Assembly (NCBI GenBank): GCA_024276465.1
Contig: JAJRXD010000009.1
Span: forward strand, 1-34,575
DNA: 34,575 bases
Source of the DNA: Deltaproteobacteria bacterium
GTDB lineage: Bacteria; Desulfobacterota; WTBG01; CAIYCZ01; CAIRTM01
Direction of reading: 5' to 3'
Shown piece after piece: positions 26,301-33,859 of the stretch. Each line of letters opens with the position of its first letter. Position 1 is the stretch's first letter. Position numbers and translations under genes: made by a program. Below the pieces are notes generated by a model, which was not told where the DNA came from, ran no database searches, and saw nothing but the letters and a program-made list of their open reading frames with translations.

Positions 26301-26757
26301 AGCCTCAACCATAGGATTTAGTGCAGTTGACACAACTGGAATTGCTGTTGGGTCTTCTGACAGCAGCGATTTTTCACCTGGAAGAATATCTGCAAGCTCA
26401 TCCTCCACGAGTGAGTTTGCCACAGGCGGAACAGAGGCTGGTGATAACAGAAATGCGCTTAAACTGGCAGACTTGAGGGATTTAACGGTTATAAGCAAAA
26501 GCACTCTTTCTATTAATACATTCTACAGTATTATTGTTGGAGAGGTTGGGACTGACGTAGATGAAACCAACAAAAACATAACTCACCAGAGTTTTGTCAT
26601 GGAGCAGTATGAGCAGAGGAGAGAAGCAATTTCAGGTGTTTCCATAGATGAAGAAATGGTTAACCTGATAAAGTATCAACAGTCATTTTCAGCCAGTGCA
26701 AAATTTATAACCACCCTTGATCAAATGCTGAGCACATTGCTGAGCATAAAGTCGTAA
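23353..26757 (+). CDS. flgK: Flagellar hook-associated protein 1 FlgK, enlarged by five repeat modules
   Basis: 1134 residues, against about 450-650 usual. The N-terminal 300 residues are ordinary FlgK (ALQIGKEGLFTQQSAIGVTG, HNIANVNTPGFSRQ, LNFMLNKFWDAWNDLAAQPE) and so is the end (GVSIDEEMVNLIKYQQSFSA, then the terminal helix). Between them are five related modules of about 97 residues, at roughly 387-480, 506-603, 624-721, 798-894 and 897-994. Each has IF-x-I...I-x-FDD, then YT-x-x-ELA-x-EI-x-x-QLE, Y-V-Y-x-x-x-x-KFTI and LLWSTS-AASTLGF. They should form extra outward-facing domains at the hook-filament junction. The gene starts 2 bp after flgN, with GAAGGAGG upstream. Confidence 0.92.
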   Translation: MGIGLFGALQIGKEGLFTQQSAIGVTGHNIANVNTPGFSRQKPVIETMPAQKIGLIYFGRGAHLGNITKSYDKFLNNSIALETSILGKWETQEAYMSQTETIFNESSELGLNFMLNKFWDAWNDLAAQPEGIPERAVLQSTGQSIAKNLQNMSLNLETVRTDANNRLLNTVSQINQLSEEIAYLNGQVLSSSSQSANANDITDKRTLRVEELSKLIDTTVLEAADGQITVLTSSGRALVSENLSWQLTAKADADRDGFYTIYHLDNGVETDITDRIKSGSLKGILEVRDEIIPKYLSNLDLLASSLVTEVNKIHYQGYGLDGTTENYFFRQVTVLSEANRKNDGGGKIYDSQVTDPLKLVNSDFELKFVSSSPQTPKYEIYDTRNEKYIFRIDAGNSTVVFDDGGGDVIVSLAHGTYTASELAAELETQLDSYASTDQDYTVTYNATDRKFKITNKGTASIDIKWENSLTTAAGILGFNSSNKAAIASNGSVESDSTAGTYTYAAQLFEIKNGANDAIIFRDDGTATDRTATLDSGVYTSDQLAAEIKSQLEAKSGGSQTYTVSYSKSSQKFTITNDAANANSLNLLWSTSDAASTLGFSAVDSGLFVPGASDESDNARYTERIFQITGGNREINFNDSGIGGDVTASLALGAYTGEELAAEIEKQLESTSGSSGQDYIVTFDAKNGAFTIVNADSNQHDLNLLWSTSNAASTLGFDAVDSGAFGTNLYDVSDNVAGTVTTYDTIGFYGISVKLTDDGALPQNRDVFSISTVKNAAKTIEMDLVTATDPEKIAAAKDIFEVTGLNNTIVFDDDGDLTDGVNYKVVLQNGSYTPDELADEIELQLEQNGSGQSYSVRYDSTTNKFTVSSNPSNGNELFLLWENVDTTADFLLGFNNKIFTITAGSNDTINFDDGTGGGVEAATLTSGSYTGEELAEEIKSALESAGASGFEVSVAYNSTDRQFTITADSSAGGNIDLNWSTSNAASTIGFSAVDTTGIAVGSSDSSDFSPGRISASSSSTSEFATGGTEAGDNRNALKLADLRDLTVISKSTLSINTFYSIIVGEVGTDVDETNKNITHQSFVMEQYEQRREAISGVSIDEEMVNLIKYQQSFSASAKFITTLDQMLSTLLSIKS
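24511..26334 (+). repeat. Five tandem domain repeats inside flgK
   Basis: The coding region for modules 1-5. Modules 2 and 3 also share DNA: 25102-25167 and 25453-25518 agree at 60 of 66 positions, far above the other module pairs, which indicates fairly recent duplication or gene conversion between them. A non-repeat spacer (about residues 722-797) separates modules 3 and 4; it contains TIGFYGISVKL and EMDLVTATDPEKIAAAKD. Confidence 0.85.
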
Positions 26758-26785
26758 GCAATAAACCAATAAGGAGGTTTGCCTT

Positions 26786-27670
26786 ATGCGTGTAACCTTA
26801 AATATGATATATGGACAGTCTGTCTATAATCTGAACAACCAGTATGAGCAGTTTTTTAAGCAAAACAAAATAGTATCTTCCGGAAAAAGAATAAACAGTC
26901 CGTCAGATGATCCTGTTGACATGGTTAAGATTTTAGGGTTAAGATCTCTTGGTAAATCTCTTGATCAATATAAAAAGAACATTGACAATGGCACAACATG
27001 GTTGAGATATACGGAATCAGCTTTGTCAAGCGCTGAAAAAATATTTGTTGATGCCAAAGTTCTTGCCGAGCAGATGGCAACAGGAACTTACAGCAAGGAA
27101 CAGCGGCAATTGCTTTCTGTTCAGGCTGAGCAGCTGTTTGAGCAGCTAATGCAGGTTGGTAATACCAAGATCGTTGATAAATACCTTTTTTCAGGCTATA
27201 AGACTGATACGAAAACATTTACAAAAGATACTAATTTCAATATTGAGTATCATGGAGATGATAATAACATCAAAGTAAGCATCAGTCAGAGTACACGTGT
27301 TGCGATTAATACCACGGGACAGAGAGCATTTTTAGATAAGACTAATGTCTTTGATGTTTTGAGAGGCCTGCATGCAGCTCTTCAGAATGATGATCAGGAA
27401 GCTGTACAGAATGCATTACCACAGATAAACGATGCTTTAAAACAAATTGTTAAAGAACGGTCCATTGTAGGAACTTCAATCAATCAAATGGAATCAGCTG
27501 AAATTATGAATGAGAGTTTTGATTTCAAGACCGAAGAGCTGCTTTCAGACACTGAAGATGCTGACATATTGAATGCTGTAACCGAATTAGAAGAGCGTGA
27601 GCTGGTTTTTCAGGCAACTTTGAAGAGTACGGCAATGATTACCGGGCTTTCACTTCTGAACTATATATAA
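26786..27670 (+). CDS. flgL: Flagellar hook-associated protein 3 FlgL
   Basis: 294 residues with the flagellin-like N-terminus ([20 protein letters not shown]) and C-terminus ([20 protein letters not shown]), which pack into the D0/D1 core. The length is that of FlgL (about 300). FlgL joins FlgK to the flagellin filament. AAGGAGG precedes the ATG. In contrast to FlgK it has no inserted modules. Confidence 0.93.
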   Translation: MRVTLNMIYGQSVYNLNNQYEQFFKQNKIVSSGKRINSPSDDPVDMVKILGLRSLGKSLDQYKKNIDNGTTWLRYTESALSSAEKIFVDAKVLAEQMATGTYSKEQRQLLSVQAEQLFEQLMQVGNTKIVDKYLFSGYKTDTKTFTKDTNFNIEYHGDDNNIKVSISQSTRVAINTTGQRAFLDKTNVFDVLRGLHAALQNDDQEAVQNALPQINDALKQIVKERSIVGTSINQMESAEIMNESFDFKTEELLSDTEDADILNAVTELEERELVFQATLKSTAMITGLSLLNYI

Positions 27671-27693
27671 GAAACACCAAAGGGGCGTACAAG

Positions 27694-27927
27694 TTGCTTG
27701 TTCTTACAAGGAAATTAGGAGAAAAGATTCAAATCGGGGATGATATAAGCATTCTGATTATGGACATTACAGGAAGGCAGGTCAGGTTAGGCATTGATGC
27801 ACCGTCTGATATTAAAGTTCACAGGGAAGAAATATATCAAAGGATTAAGGAAGAAAACATAAATGCATCAAATATTGATGTTTCAGAAGTTGACAAAATT
27901 AAAAACCTGTTTGAAAAAAATGACTGA
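27694..27927 (+). CDS. csrA: Carbon storage regulator CsrA (TTG start)
   Basis: 77 residues from a TTG start, giving (M)[19 protein letters not shown] then [21 protein letters not shown], the core of the CsrA RNA-binding dimer including the R-E-E-I-Y region. It is longer than the E. coli protein (61) by a variable tail. An AAGGGG lies upstream. CsrA binds GGA motifs in mRNA leaders, and in flagellates with FliW it represses flagellin translation. It is paired with fliW, its antagonist, 12 bp downstream. Confidence 0.93.
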   Translation: MLVLTRKLGEKIQIGDDISILIMDITGRQVRLGIDAPSDIKVHREEIYQRIKEENINASNIDVSEVDKIKNLFEKND

Positions 27928-27939
27928 GGAGGTTTTTTG

Positions 27940-28395
27940 TTGAAAATAAAAACTACGCGCTTTGGCGAATTAGATGTAAGTGAATCCCGCATTATTACTT
28001 TCTCTGAAGATATACTGGGTTTTTCAGGATACAGGAAATATGTTATTCTTGAACATAGTAAAAACAGTATTTTAAAATGGCTTCAGTCAGTGGAAAATGA
28101 ATCCCTTGCTTTTGTTCTGACAGATCCGCTTAACACTGTGCCGGACTACAAGGTCGAGATAGACAAGAAGGATGCGGAGACAATAAAGCTTTCATCTCTT
28201 GATGATGCGGTGGTGCTTTGTATTGTCAGTATCAGCAAAGAATGCAAATCCGTTACAGCTAATCTGCTTGGTCCCATAATAATAAATCCTGAAAAGATGC
28301 TTGCAAAACAGGTGGTTCTTTTTAACAGCCCTTACAGCATAAAGCACAATTTAATGGAATCATTTCAGAAAAAATGTGCGGGTCAGAACCCATAG
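27940..28395 (+). CDS. fliW: Flagellar assembly factor FliW (TTG start)
   Basis: 151 residues. Two adjacent TTG codons (27937 and 27940) are possible starts; 27940 is preferred because GAGGAGG (27926-27932) is then seven bases away. Conserved features include ITFSEDILGFSGYRKYVILE, SLAFVLTDP, ANLLGPIIINPEKMLAKQVV and the final YSIKHNL. FliW binds CsrA and is displaced by flagellin, which links flagellin supply to translation. It is the last gene of the operon, and its stop touches the convergent amrS-like gene. Confidence 0.93.
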   Translation: MKIKTTRFGELDVSESRIITFSEDILGFSGYRKYVILEHSKNSILKWLQSVENESLAFVLTDPLNTVPDYKVEIDKKDAETIKLSSLDDAVVLCIVSISKECKSVTANLLGPIIINPEKMLAKQVVLFNSPYSIKHNLMESFQKKCAGQNP

Positions 28396-29406
28396 TCATG
28401 ATAGTATTCCGTCTACAGGTGTTTTGCATCCCGGGCAGCAGGAATCCACAATATTATTTTCAATTACCTTAAAACCAAACCTGCCAATGACCTGCATTCC
28501 GCAATTATAACAGTATGAGTTTTCACCTTCTCCCCCCGGGATATTGCCTGTGTATACATGCCTCAAACCTGTGTCCAATCCTGTTTTTCTGGCCTGAATG
28601 AGTGTTTCCACGGATGTTCCCGGCTGGTCATTAAGAAGATATGTGGGATAGAAGGCAGTTACATGCCACGGTATTTCCCTGCCAAGTTCAGATATGAACC
28701 TGGAAATCTTCGCAAGTTCATCAGGGTTATCGTTATAGCCGGGTATGACAAGTGTTGTTATTTCAATCCATATACCTGATTTTTTATATGTTTTTATTGA
28801 GTCAAGTACAGGTTGAAGTTTTGCGCCACAAACTTTATTGTAAAATTGTTCTGAAAAAGCTTTTATGTCAATATTGGCTGCATCAAGGTAAGGGCTTATC
28901 ATTTTAAGCGGCTCTTCATTTATGTAGCCGTTTGAGACAAAAACATTCTTCAGCCCGTTTTCGGATGCAAGCTTTGCTGTTTCATATGCGTATTCAAAAT
29001 AAATTGTTGGTTCTGTGTAAGTAAATGATATGCTTTTGCAGCCGCTTTTTTTTGCTGAGCGTACTATGCTTTCAGGAGAAGACTTTTTGCCTGTTACTGG
29101 ATGCCTCCCTGCCGGTATTTGAGAAATATCAGAGTTCTGGCAATGAAGACATTTAAAGTTGCAACCAACAGTGGAAACAGAATAGCTCAGTGAGCCGGGA
29201 AGAAAATGGTAAAGAGGCTTCTTTTCTATCGGGTCAACATGCTCGGCAACTGACATGCCGTAAACAAGGGTGTACAGTGTTCCCCCAGTATTTTCTCTGA
29301 CGCCACAGACCCCTCGCTGGTTCTCAGCTATAATGCAGTTGTGCGGACAAAGACGGCATTGTACACGGTCATTGCTTAATTTCTCATAAAACATTGCTTC
29401 CTTCAT
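28396..29406 (-). CDS. amrS: AmmeMemoRadiSam-system radical SAM enzyme
   Basis: 336 residues. The radical SAM cluster motif CNFKCLHCQ lies near residue 82; N-terminal CRLCPHNC with GVCGVREN, and a C-terminal CYNCG plus CCPGC zinc-like motif, match the AmrS/PflA-related family often found with Memo and AMMECR1 proteins. Those partners are not in the window. The reaction is not established for most members. It is the last gene of the speD-speE-rlmD-amrS run, 29 bp after rlmD. Confidence 0.85.
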   Translation of the reverse strand: MKEAMFYEKLSNDRVQCRLCPHNCIIAENQRGVCGVRENTGGTLYTLVYGMSVAEHVDPIEKKPLYHFLPGSLSYSVSTVGCNFKCLHCQNSDISQIPAGRHPVTGKKSSPESIVRSAKKSGCKSISFTYTEPTIYFEYAYETAKLASENGLKNVFVSNGYINEEPLKMISPYLDAANIDIKAFSEQFYNKVCGAKLQPVLDSIKTYKKSGIWIEITTLVIPGYNDNPDELAKISRFISELGREIPWHVTAFYPTYLLNDQPGTSVETLIQARKTGLDTGLRHVYTGNIPGGEGENSYCYNCGMQVIGRFGFKVIENNIVDSCCPGCKTPVDGILS

Positions 29407-29435
29407 TATAACAATCTCCTTGGCTGGGTTGCAGG

Positions 29436-30704
29436 TTAAGCTGAGCCAAAACTCAGCTTAACAACTGTTTCAATGTGAAAAGTTTGAGGGAACATGTCAA
29501 CAGGCTGTATCTCTTCAATTGTGTAACCGGAGCTGATGAGTTCTGGTAAATCCCGTGCAAGGGTTGATGGATTGCATGATACGTAAACTATTATAAGCGG
29601 TTTTTTGGCCACAATTTTTTTCAGGGTTTGCCTTGAGCATCCACTCCTTGGGGGGTTAAGTAAAACGCCATCGTATTTGTCATTCAGGGTGCTAATGCTG
29701 AAATTATTAAGATCTCCTCTCAGAAAGGAACAGCCTGTTATGTTGTTCTGCTCAGCGTTATATACGGCTTCCCTAATCGACGAGGCATTTGAGTCAATGC
29801 CTGTCACCTGTGCTCCATAACGGGCAAGAAACAGGCTGAAATTACCGCACCCGCAGTAAAGATCGAGAATTTTGCAGTTTTTAATTGACTCAAAATATCC
29901 AAGCACAAGCCTGACCATCCTGAGATTCTGCTCATAATTAACCTGATAAAAACAATCAATGTTCCTTTTGAAATCAATTCCCATGATTTTTTCATTCAAA
30001 TTATTTTCAAAGGGGTTTAATACGTTAGTAATATTATTGTAAAGGAGTTTAGTTGCCTTACCCTTTTTGTTTTTATTCAGGCTGATTAAAACCTGGCCGG
30101 AATGATTAATATGGATCATGTCCAGTTCGGAAATATTGTTAAAATGATACTGATCGTGCCTGAAAAATTCAATGCATTTTTTCAATGCATTATTCAGCGG
30201 GGCTGCTAACAACAGGCACTGCTTTACCGGGACTATTTCATGACTTTTGTTCTGGAAATATCCAACAACAGGTTCTTTAAGATTTCCGATTTTAAATGAA
30301 CTTCTGGATCTGTAGTTAAATATGGATGGAGAGGGGATTGGTGGTTCTACAGGTATGTCATTAATACTGGCTATCCTTGAAAGGCACTCCCTTAGAATCT
30401 CTGTTTTCCAGTAAAGCTGATGAATGTATTTTATGTGCTGCCAATGACATCCTCCGCACAATTTAAAATACTGACATTCCGGTTCAGTGCGGTTTTCCGA
30501 GGGGGTTAATATCTCAATTGGTGTGGTAAGAAGATACTGCTTTTTAACTTTGTTTACCCTTGCAATTACCTTCTCGCCGGGTATAACAAACCTGACAAAA
30601 CAGGCCATTGTTTCCTGATGTGCAAGACCATCACCACCATAAAGCAGCTTTTCAATAAAAAGCTCAAGTTCGAGCCCGTTGATTGCTTTGAAGCACTTAG
30701 CCAT
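29436..30704 (-). CDS. rlmD: 23S rRNA (uracil-C5)-methyltransferase, RlmD/RumA family
   Basis: 422 residues from the ATG at 30704, which overlaps the speE stop as TGATG. An N-terminal TRAM domain (about 10-65) precedes the 4Fe-4S ligands CQYFKLCGGC with a further Cys in VKQC. The SAM site is DLYCGCGNFSLFLA, and LLNPPRSGCS, the nucleophilic Cys in VSCNPSTLARD and the base Glu in FPQTFHIETV complete the active site. It methylates C5 of a uridine in 23S rRNA; U1939 is the E. coli RlmD site. The exact position here is assumed. Confidence 0.87.
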   Translation of the reverse strand: MAKCFKAINGLELELFIEKLLYGGDGLAHQETMACFVRFVIPGEKVIARVNKVKKQYLLTTPIEILTPSENRTEPECQYFKLCGGCHWQHIKYIHQLYWKTEILRECLSRIASINDIPVEPPIPSPSIFNYRSRSSFKIGNLKEPVVGYFQNKSHEIVPVKQCLLLAAPLNNALKKCIEFFRHDQYHFNNISELDMIHINHSGQVLISLNKNKKGKATKLLYNNITNVLNPFENNLNEKIMGIDFKRNIDCFYQVNYEQNLRMVRLVLGYFESIKNCKILDLYCGCGNFSLFLARYGAQVTGIDSNASSIREAVYNAEQNNITGCSFLRGDLNNFSISTLNDKYDGVLLNPPRSGCSRQTLKKIVAKKPLIIVYVSCNPSTLARDLPELISSGYTIEEIQPVDMFPQTFHIETVVKLSFGSA

Positions 30705-31552
30705 CACAGGTCAAACTGTTTTTTTATGAAAGAGGGCAGGGCAAACGATGATTTGTGTATCTCATCATTGTAATAATTCATTTTTAATGGTGTTTCGTTA
30801 TAACGGACAGCCTGAAAATTGTTTATCGGATCATAGTGCCTGGAACAGTATAAAAAACTCCATATCCCGCTGACATAAGATGGCATAAAAGCTATATACA
30901 TTCTGACAATGGGGAAAACTTGTCTGGCAATATCATATAAACGGGAGACTATATCCGGATCAAAAAAAGGTGATTCAGACTGAGCGCAGAGAATTCCCCT
31001 GTGTGTGAGGGATCTGAAGCAGTTTTTATAAAAATCAAGGCTGAACAGCTCTTCTCCTGCACCGATTGGATCTGTGGAATCAACAATAATAATGTCAAAA
31101 ATATTTTGATTGGATTTTATCAGGTCTGCAGCATTATTAAAAACCAGGTCAACGCGTGGGTCACCAAGAGATCTGCTTAATTCAGGGAAATATTTTTCAG
31201 AAACACCAACAACCTCAGGATCAATTTCTGACAGGCACGCTCGTTTAAGAGAGGAATGTTTTGTAATTTCTCTGATTACTCCACCGTCACCTCCGCCAAC
31301 TACAAGGACGTTGCCTGGGGAAGGATGAGTAAACATTGGGACATGCGACAGCATTTCATGGTATATGAATTCATCACGTTCAGTAACATTGATCACGTCA
31401 TCAAGTGCAAGAACCTTTCCGAACTCAAAAGAATCCAGAACCTCGATCTTTTGATATTTACTTTTTGTTGAAAAAATCCTCTCTTTTATTCTTATGGAAA
31501 GAACAACATGCTCTGAATATTTTGCATTAAACCAGTCGGAATTATCAGTCAT
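30704..31552 (-). CDS. speE: Spermidine synthase
   Basis: 282 residues with the aminopropyltransferase core: LDDVINVTERDEFIYHEML, VLVVGGGDGGVIREI (the decarboxylated-SAM site), SEIDPEVVGVSEKYFPE and IIVDSTDPIGAGEELFS with the catalytic Asp. It moves an aminopropyl group from decarboxylated SAM to putrescine. speD, which makes that donor, lies 34 bp upstream in the same direction, and the stop overlaps rlmD. Confidence 0.93.
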   Translation of the reverse strand: MTDNSDWFNAKYSEHVVLSIRIKERIFSTKSKYQKIEVLDSFEFGKVLALDDVINVTERDEFIYHEMLSHVPMFTHPSPGNVLVVGGGDGGVIREITKHSSLKRACLSEIDPEVVGVSEKYFPELSRSLGDPRVDLVFNNAADLIKSNQNIFDIIIVDSTDPIGAGEELFSLDFYKNCFRSLTHRGILCAQSESPFFDPDIVSRLYDIARQVFPIVRMYIAFMPSYVSGIWSFLYCSRHYDPINNFQAVRYNETPLKMNYYNDEIHKSSFALPSFIKKQFDL

Positions 31553-31586
31553 TTGTCAGCACACAGTATGAATTTGCAGTGAGTGG

Positions 31587-31991
31587 TCATTGTACAGCTG
31601 CATGGGGTTTGTGCTCAATTTGAATATCATGTAATTTGCCAAAGTCAGGAAGCCCCCTTTTCAGCTCTCTTGTCGTATAATGCAGTGCTTCAAGTCGGTT
31701 TTTTAATACTTCAAATGCTTTCCAGGGATTAACACTTGAGCCGCATGTAAAAAGGTCCACTGCTGCGTAGTTATATTCCGGCCATGTATGTATGGCAAGA
31801 TGGGATTCAGCAATTACCACAACGCCGCTGACACCATGGGGATTAAAGCGGTGGAAAGCAGAATTTACGATAGTTGCATTGCTTTTTACAGCTGCTTCCT
31901 CCATGTAAGCTTTAATTAAATCATGGTCATTGAGGATATTCGTGTTACACTCATAAAGTTCAACCAGTATGTGCTGTCCAAGGATTCTCAT
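31587..31991 (-). CDS. speD: S-adenosylmethionine decarboxylase proenzyme (SpeD, class 1B)
   Basis: 134 residues. The self-cleavage site [16 protein letters not shown] has Ser63 as pyruvoyl precursor, with His68 and Cys83 (DLFTCG) as the processing and catalytic residues, the same numbering as the well-studied thermophile enzyme. It supplies decarboxylated SAM for speE. First gene of the minus-strand operon, with AGGA ten bases upstream of the ATG. Confidence 0.94.
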   Translation of the reverse strand: MRILGQHILVELYECNTNILNDHDLIKAYMEEAAVKSNATIVNSAFHRFNPHGVSGVVVIAESHLAIHTWPEYNYAAVDLFTCGSSVNPWKAFEVLKNRLEALHYTTRELKRGLPDFGKLHDIQIEHKPHAAVQ

Positions 31992-32207
31992 CTGGTGTCC
32001 TGCTTTCTATGCTTTTATATAAGTTCTGTTAATTGAGGCTACTACTAAAAGACTTAAGCTGTATTAACCAAGAGTGAATAAAGTCGGCTTTTGCATGTAC
32101 GATTTACTGTCTTGTTAAAAGGCATTTTGTCATTGAGTGAATGGTTGACAAGGTTACAGTATGGCTTGATTTGTCCTGTAAACAAAGTAATATTAAAGGG
32201 TTAACAG

Positions 32208-32294
32208 ATGTCGGCAGAATCAGTACCATGCTTTTCATGTCACTCAAATTCTTTTGATGAAAGCTGGTATGTTTGCCTCAACTTTTTTCCATGA
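32208..32294 (+). CDS. Possible 28-residue peptide with a CxxCH motif
   Basis: The ATG at 32208 follows AAAGGG with seven-base spacing. The product is MSAESVPCFSCHSNSFDESW then YVCLNFFP. It contains one CFSCH and a later Cys, so it could be a metal-binding or truncated zinc-ribbon fragment. The stop lies in a 7-bp hairpin (32289-32307). There is no homology evidence and the length is within chance. Confidence 0.25.
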   Translation: MSAESVPCFSCHSNSFDESWYVCLNFFP

Positions 32295-32365
32295 TTTATT
32301 ATCATGGCAGTATCCTCCGTCAACACAGGTTATGCATAAATTTTATAAGATAGTTAATTAAAAAA

Positions 32366-32404
32366 AACATGTCAACTTTTTTTTGACATGTTATATGTTA
32401 TAAT
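32366..32404 (+). promoter_or_regulatory. Inverted repeat and extended -10 promoter before the MoaD-like gene
   Basis: AACATGTCAA (32366-32375) and TTGACATGTT (32383-32392) form a perfect 10-bp inverted repeat around a T-rich 7-base spacer. TGTTATAAT (32396-32404) is an extended -10. The repeat would sit over the -35 region and could be an operator. Read on the minus strand it is a hairpin followed by a run of T, so a terminator is the alternative. Confidence 0.45.
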
Positions 32405-32498
32405 ATTTTAGGTCTGAGATGATCTGGATGGCCATTTTAAAATCCGGATTAAAAGCCTTTGAGTACATGATTATTTACAGAAAGGTTCCGTACTGACA

Positions 32499-32735
32499 AT
32501 GAAAATTACGATAAAACTGTTTGCAACATTGAGGGAATATCTTAAGGAAGACGAAAAAGGTGTGAAGGTGCTTGATGTGCATGAAAACACCACTGTTAAA
32601 GAGGTACTGGGATTGTTGAAAATCCCAAATGAAATACCAAAGATAATACTTATAAACGGGAAGCAGAAAGATTTTGAAGATACACTGAAGGATGGAGATA
32701 CCCTGAGTGTGTTCCCTCCTATTGCAGGGGGATGA
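32499..32735 (+). CDS. MoaD/ThiS-family sulfur carrier-like protein
   Basis: 78 residues with a beta-grasp pattern (KITIKLFATLREYL, LINGKQ, LKDGDTLSVFPPIAGG) and the C-terminal Gly-Gly that is activated by adenylation in this family. Possible jobs are molybdopterin, tungsten-cofactor or other sulfur transfer. The next two genes relate to prenylated FMN rather than molybdopterin, so the partner is unclear. AAAGG lies rather far (13 bases) upstream. Confidence 0.8.
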   Translation: MKITIKLFATLREYLKEDEKGVKVLDVHENTTVKEVLGLLKIPNEIPKIILINGKQKDFEDTLKDGDTLSVFPPIAGG

Positions 32736-32756
32736 AGCACTTTTGAGACATCAAGA

Positions 32757-33161
32757 ATGATAAGTGATAAGAAAAAAATAGATACTGTCAGGCATTCGGC
32801 CGGAAAGGGGAGACATCGAATTTTTGCTGAAGCTAAAATTATTGGCAATGATGTCCTTGTATCAGTGTGGGGAGGCACGCAACCACATATAGGGTCAATA
32901 GCCGTGTCATTGCCAAGGCCCAGCCTTGCTGATCCTGTGGACACAAGCGTTACAACTTCCGTTTTCAATTTTGCTGGTCACAAGGATGATATTATTACTA
33001 CAATGTTTGCAGAGAAAATTGCTGTCAATTTTAACTGCAAGACTGTAACTACTGCAGGAATCCATGTCGAAAATCTTAAAAAAAAAGATCTGGACCTTAT
33101 GTTGGAAAACGCGGAAAATTTATGCTTGCGGCTAATAGAGAAAATGGGGAAATTAAATTGA
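32757..33161 (+). CDS. LpdD-like prenylated-flavin chaperone family protein
   Basis: 134 residues, soluble. Its most conserved-looking parts are WGGTQPHIGSIAVSLPRPSL, TTSVFNFAGHKDDII and TTAGIHVENL. I recognise this as resembling the small LpdD-type proteins that accompany UbiX/UbiD-type gallate and related decarboxylases; the role as prenyl-FMN chaperone is a family proposal, not proven here. The stop TGA overlaps the TTG start of ubiX, so the two are probably coupled, which supports the functional link. Confidence 0.6.
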   Translation: MISDKKKIDTVRHSAGKGRHRIFAEAKIIGNDVLVSVWGGTQPHIGSIAVSLPRPSLADPVDTSVTTSVFNFAGHKDDIITTMFAEKIAVNFNCKTVTTAGIHVENLKKKDLDLMLENAENLCLRLIEKMGKLN

Positions 33162-33742
33162 AAAAAAAAAGACTTATAGTTGGCATCACAGGAGCAAGCG
33201 GATCAATATATGGATTGACCCTTTTAAAGGCACTTAACGCAGTTGATCAGATTGAGATACACTTGATTGTTTCAGGCTCTGCCAGGTATATATTTAATGA
33301 AGAAATTGGCGAGGATGCCCTTGATAAGGCTGTTTCTCTTTCCCATTTTTATTATGACATTAAAGATCTTGCAGCATCTGTTTCAAGCGGGTCATTTAAA
33401 ACAGACGGCATGATTATAGCACCATGCAGTGCAAAAACACTTTCAGCTGTTGCTAACTCCTACGGCAACAATCTTATCTGCCGGGCTGCAGATGTTGTGT
33501 TAAAGGAGAGGAGGCAGTTAGTGCTTCTTTTCAGGGAAACCCCACTGAACCTTGGTCATATTGAAAACATGGATAAGGTGACAAGAATGGGGGGTGTTAT
33601 CCTTCCCCCTGTGCCGGCATTTTACAACAAACCGGAAAGTTTAGATGATATAATCAACCATTCGATTGGTAAAGCCCTGGATCTTTTCTCTGTTGAACAC
33701 AATCTTTACAAAAGGTGGGGGCCAGGGGTGGACAAATCGTAA
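33158..33742 (+). CDS. ubiX: UbiX family flavin prenyltransferase
   Basis: 194 residues from the TTG at 33158, chosen because GGGGA is seven bases upstream and the overlap with the previous stop (TTGA) is tight. FMN-binding parts are IVGITGASGSIYGLTLLKAL, APCSAKTLSAVANSYGNN, LLFRETPLN and GGVILPPVPAFY. UbiX joins a dimethylallyl group to FMN to make the cofactor of UbiD decarboxylases. No UbiD gene is present in the window, so the client lies elsewhere. Confidence 0.92.
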   Translation: MKKKRLIVGITGASGSIYGLTLLKALNAVDQIEIHLIVSGSARYIFNEEIGEDALDKAVSLSHFYYDIKDLAASVSSGSFKTDGMIIAPCSAKTLSAVANSYGNNLICRAADVVLKERRQLVLLFRETPLNLGHIENMDKVTRMGGVILPPVPAFYNKPESLDDIINHSIGKALDLFSVEHNLYKRWGPGVDKS

Positions 33743-33817
33743 TACATCTATCGTTGTTAGTGTTGAGAATTATGTATCGTTATTCACAAATAACTAAAAT
33801 GTGAGGCTCCCCGCCTA

Positions 33818-33835
33818 TCCCGAAAGCATTCGGGA
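33818..33835. repeat. Hairpin between ubiX and fliS
   Basis: TCCCGAA (33818-33824) and TTCGGGA (33829-33835) flank the loop AGCA in the convergent gap between ubiX and fliS. No T-tract follows on either strand, so it is a poor intrinsic terminator. It may be a dispersed palindromic repeat. Confidence 0.4.
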
Positions 33836-33859
33836 CGTGGCTTGCGCGGCACGTTCCGG

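Larger units (their letters stand above)
31992..32498. other. Divergent intergenic region between speD and the MoaD-like gene
   Basis: About 500 bp. It should hold the speD promoter on the minus strand, although no strong consensus is seen. On the plus strand it has a short frame with a good ribosome binding site (32208-32294), a CCATGAT/ATCATGG hairpin (32289-32307), a 10-bp inverted repeat (32366-32392) and an extended -10 (32396-32404). The last three are described separately or in the findings. No RNA gene was recognised. Confidence 0.4.

Noticed and set aside
25908-26504. 198-codon minus-strand frame inside flgK
   Set aside because: It is antisense to the repeat modules. The length follows from the biased codon composition there, and the product resembles nothing.
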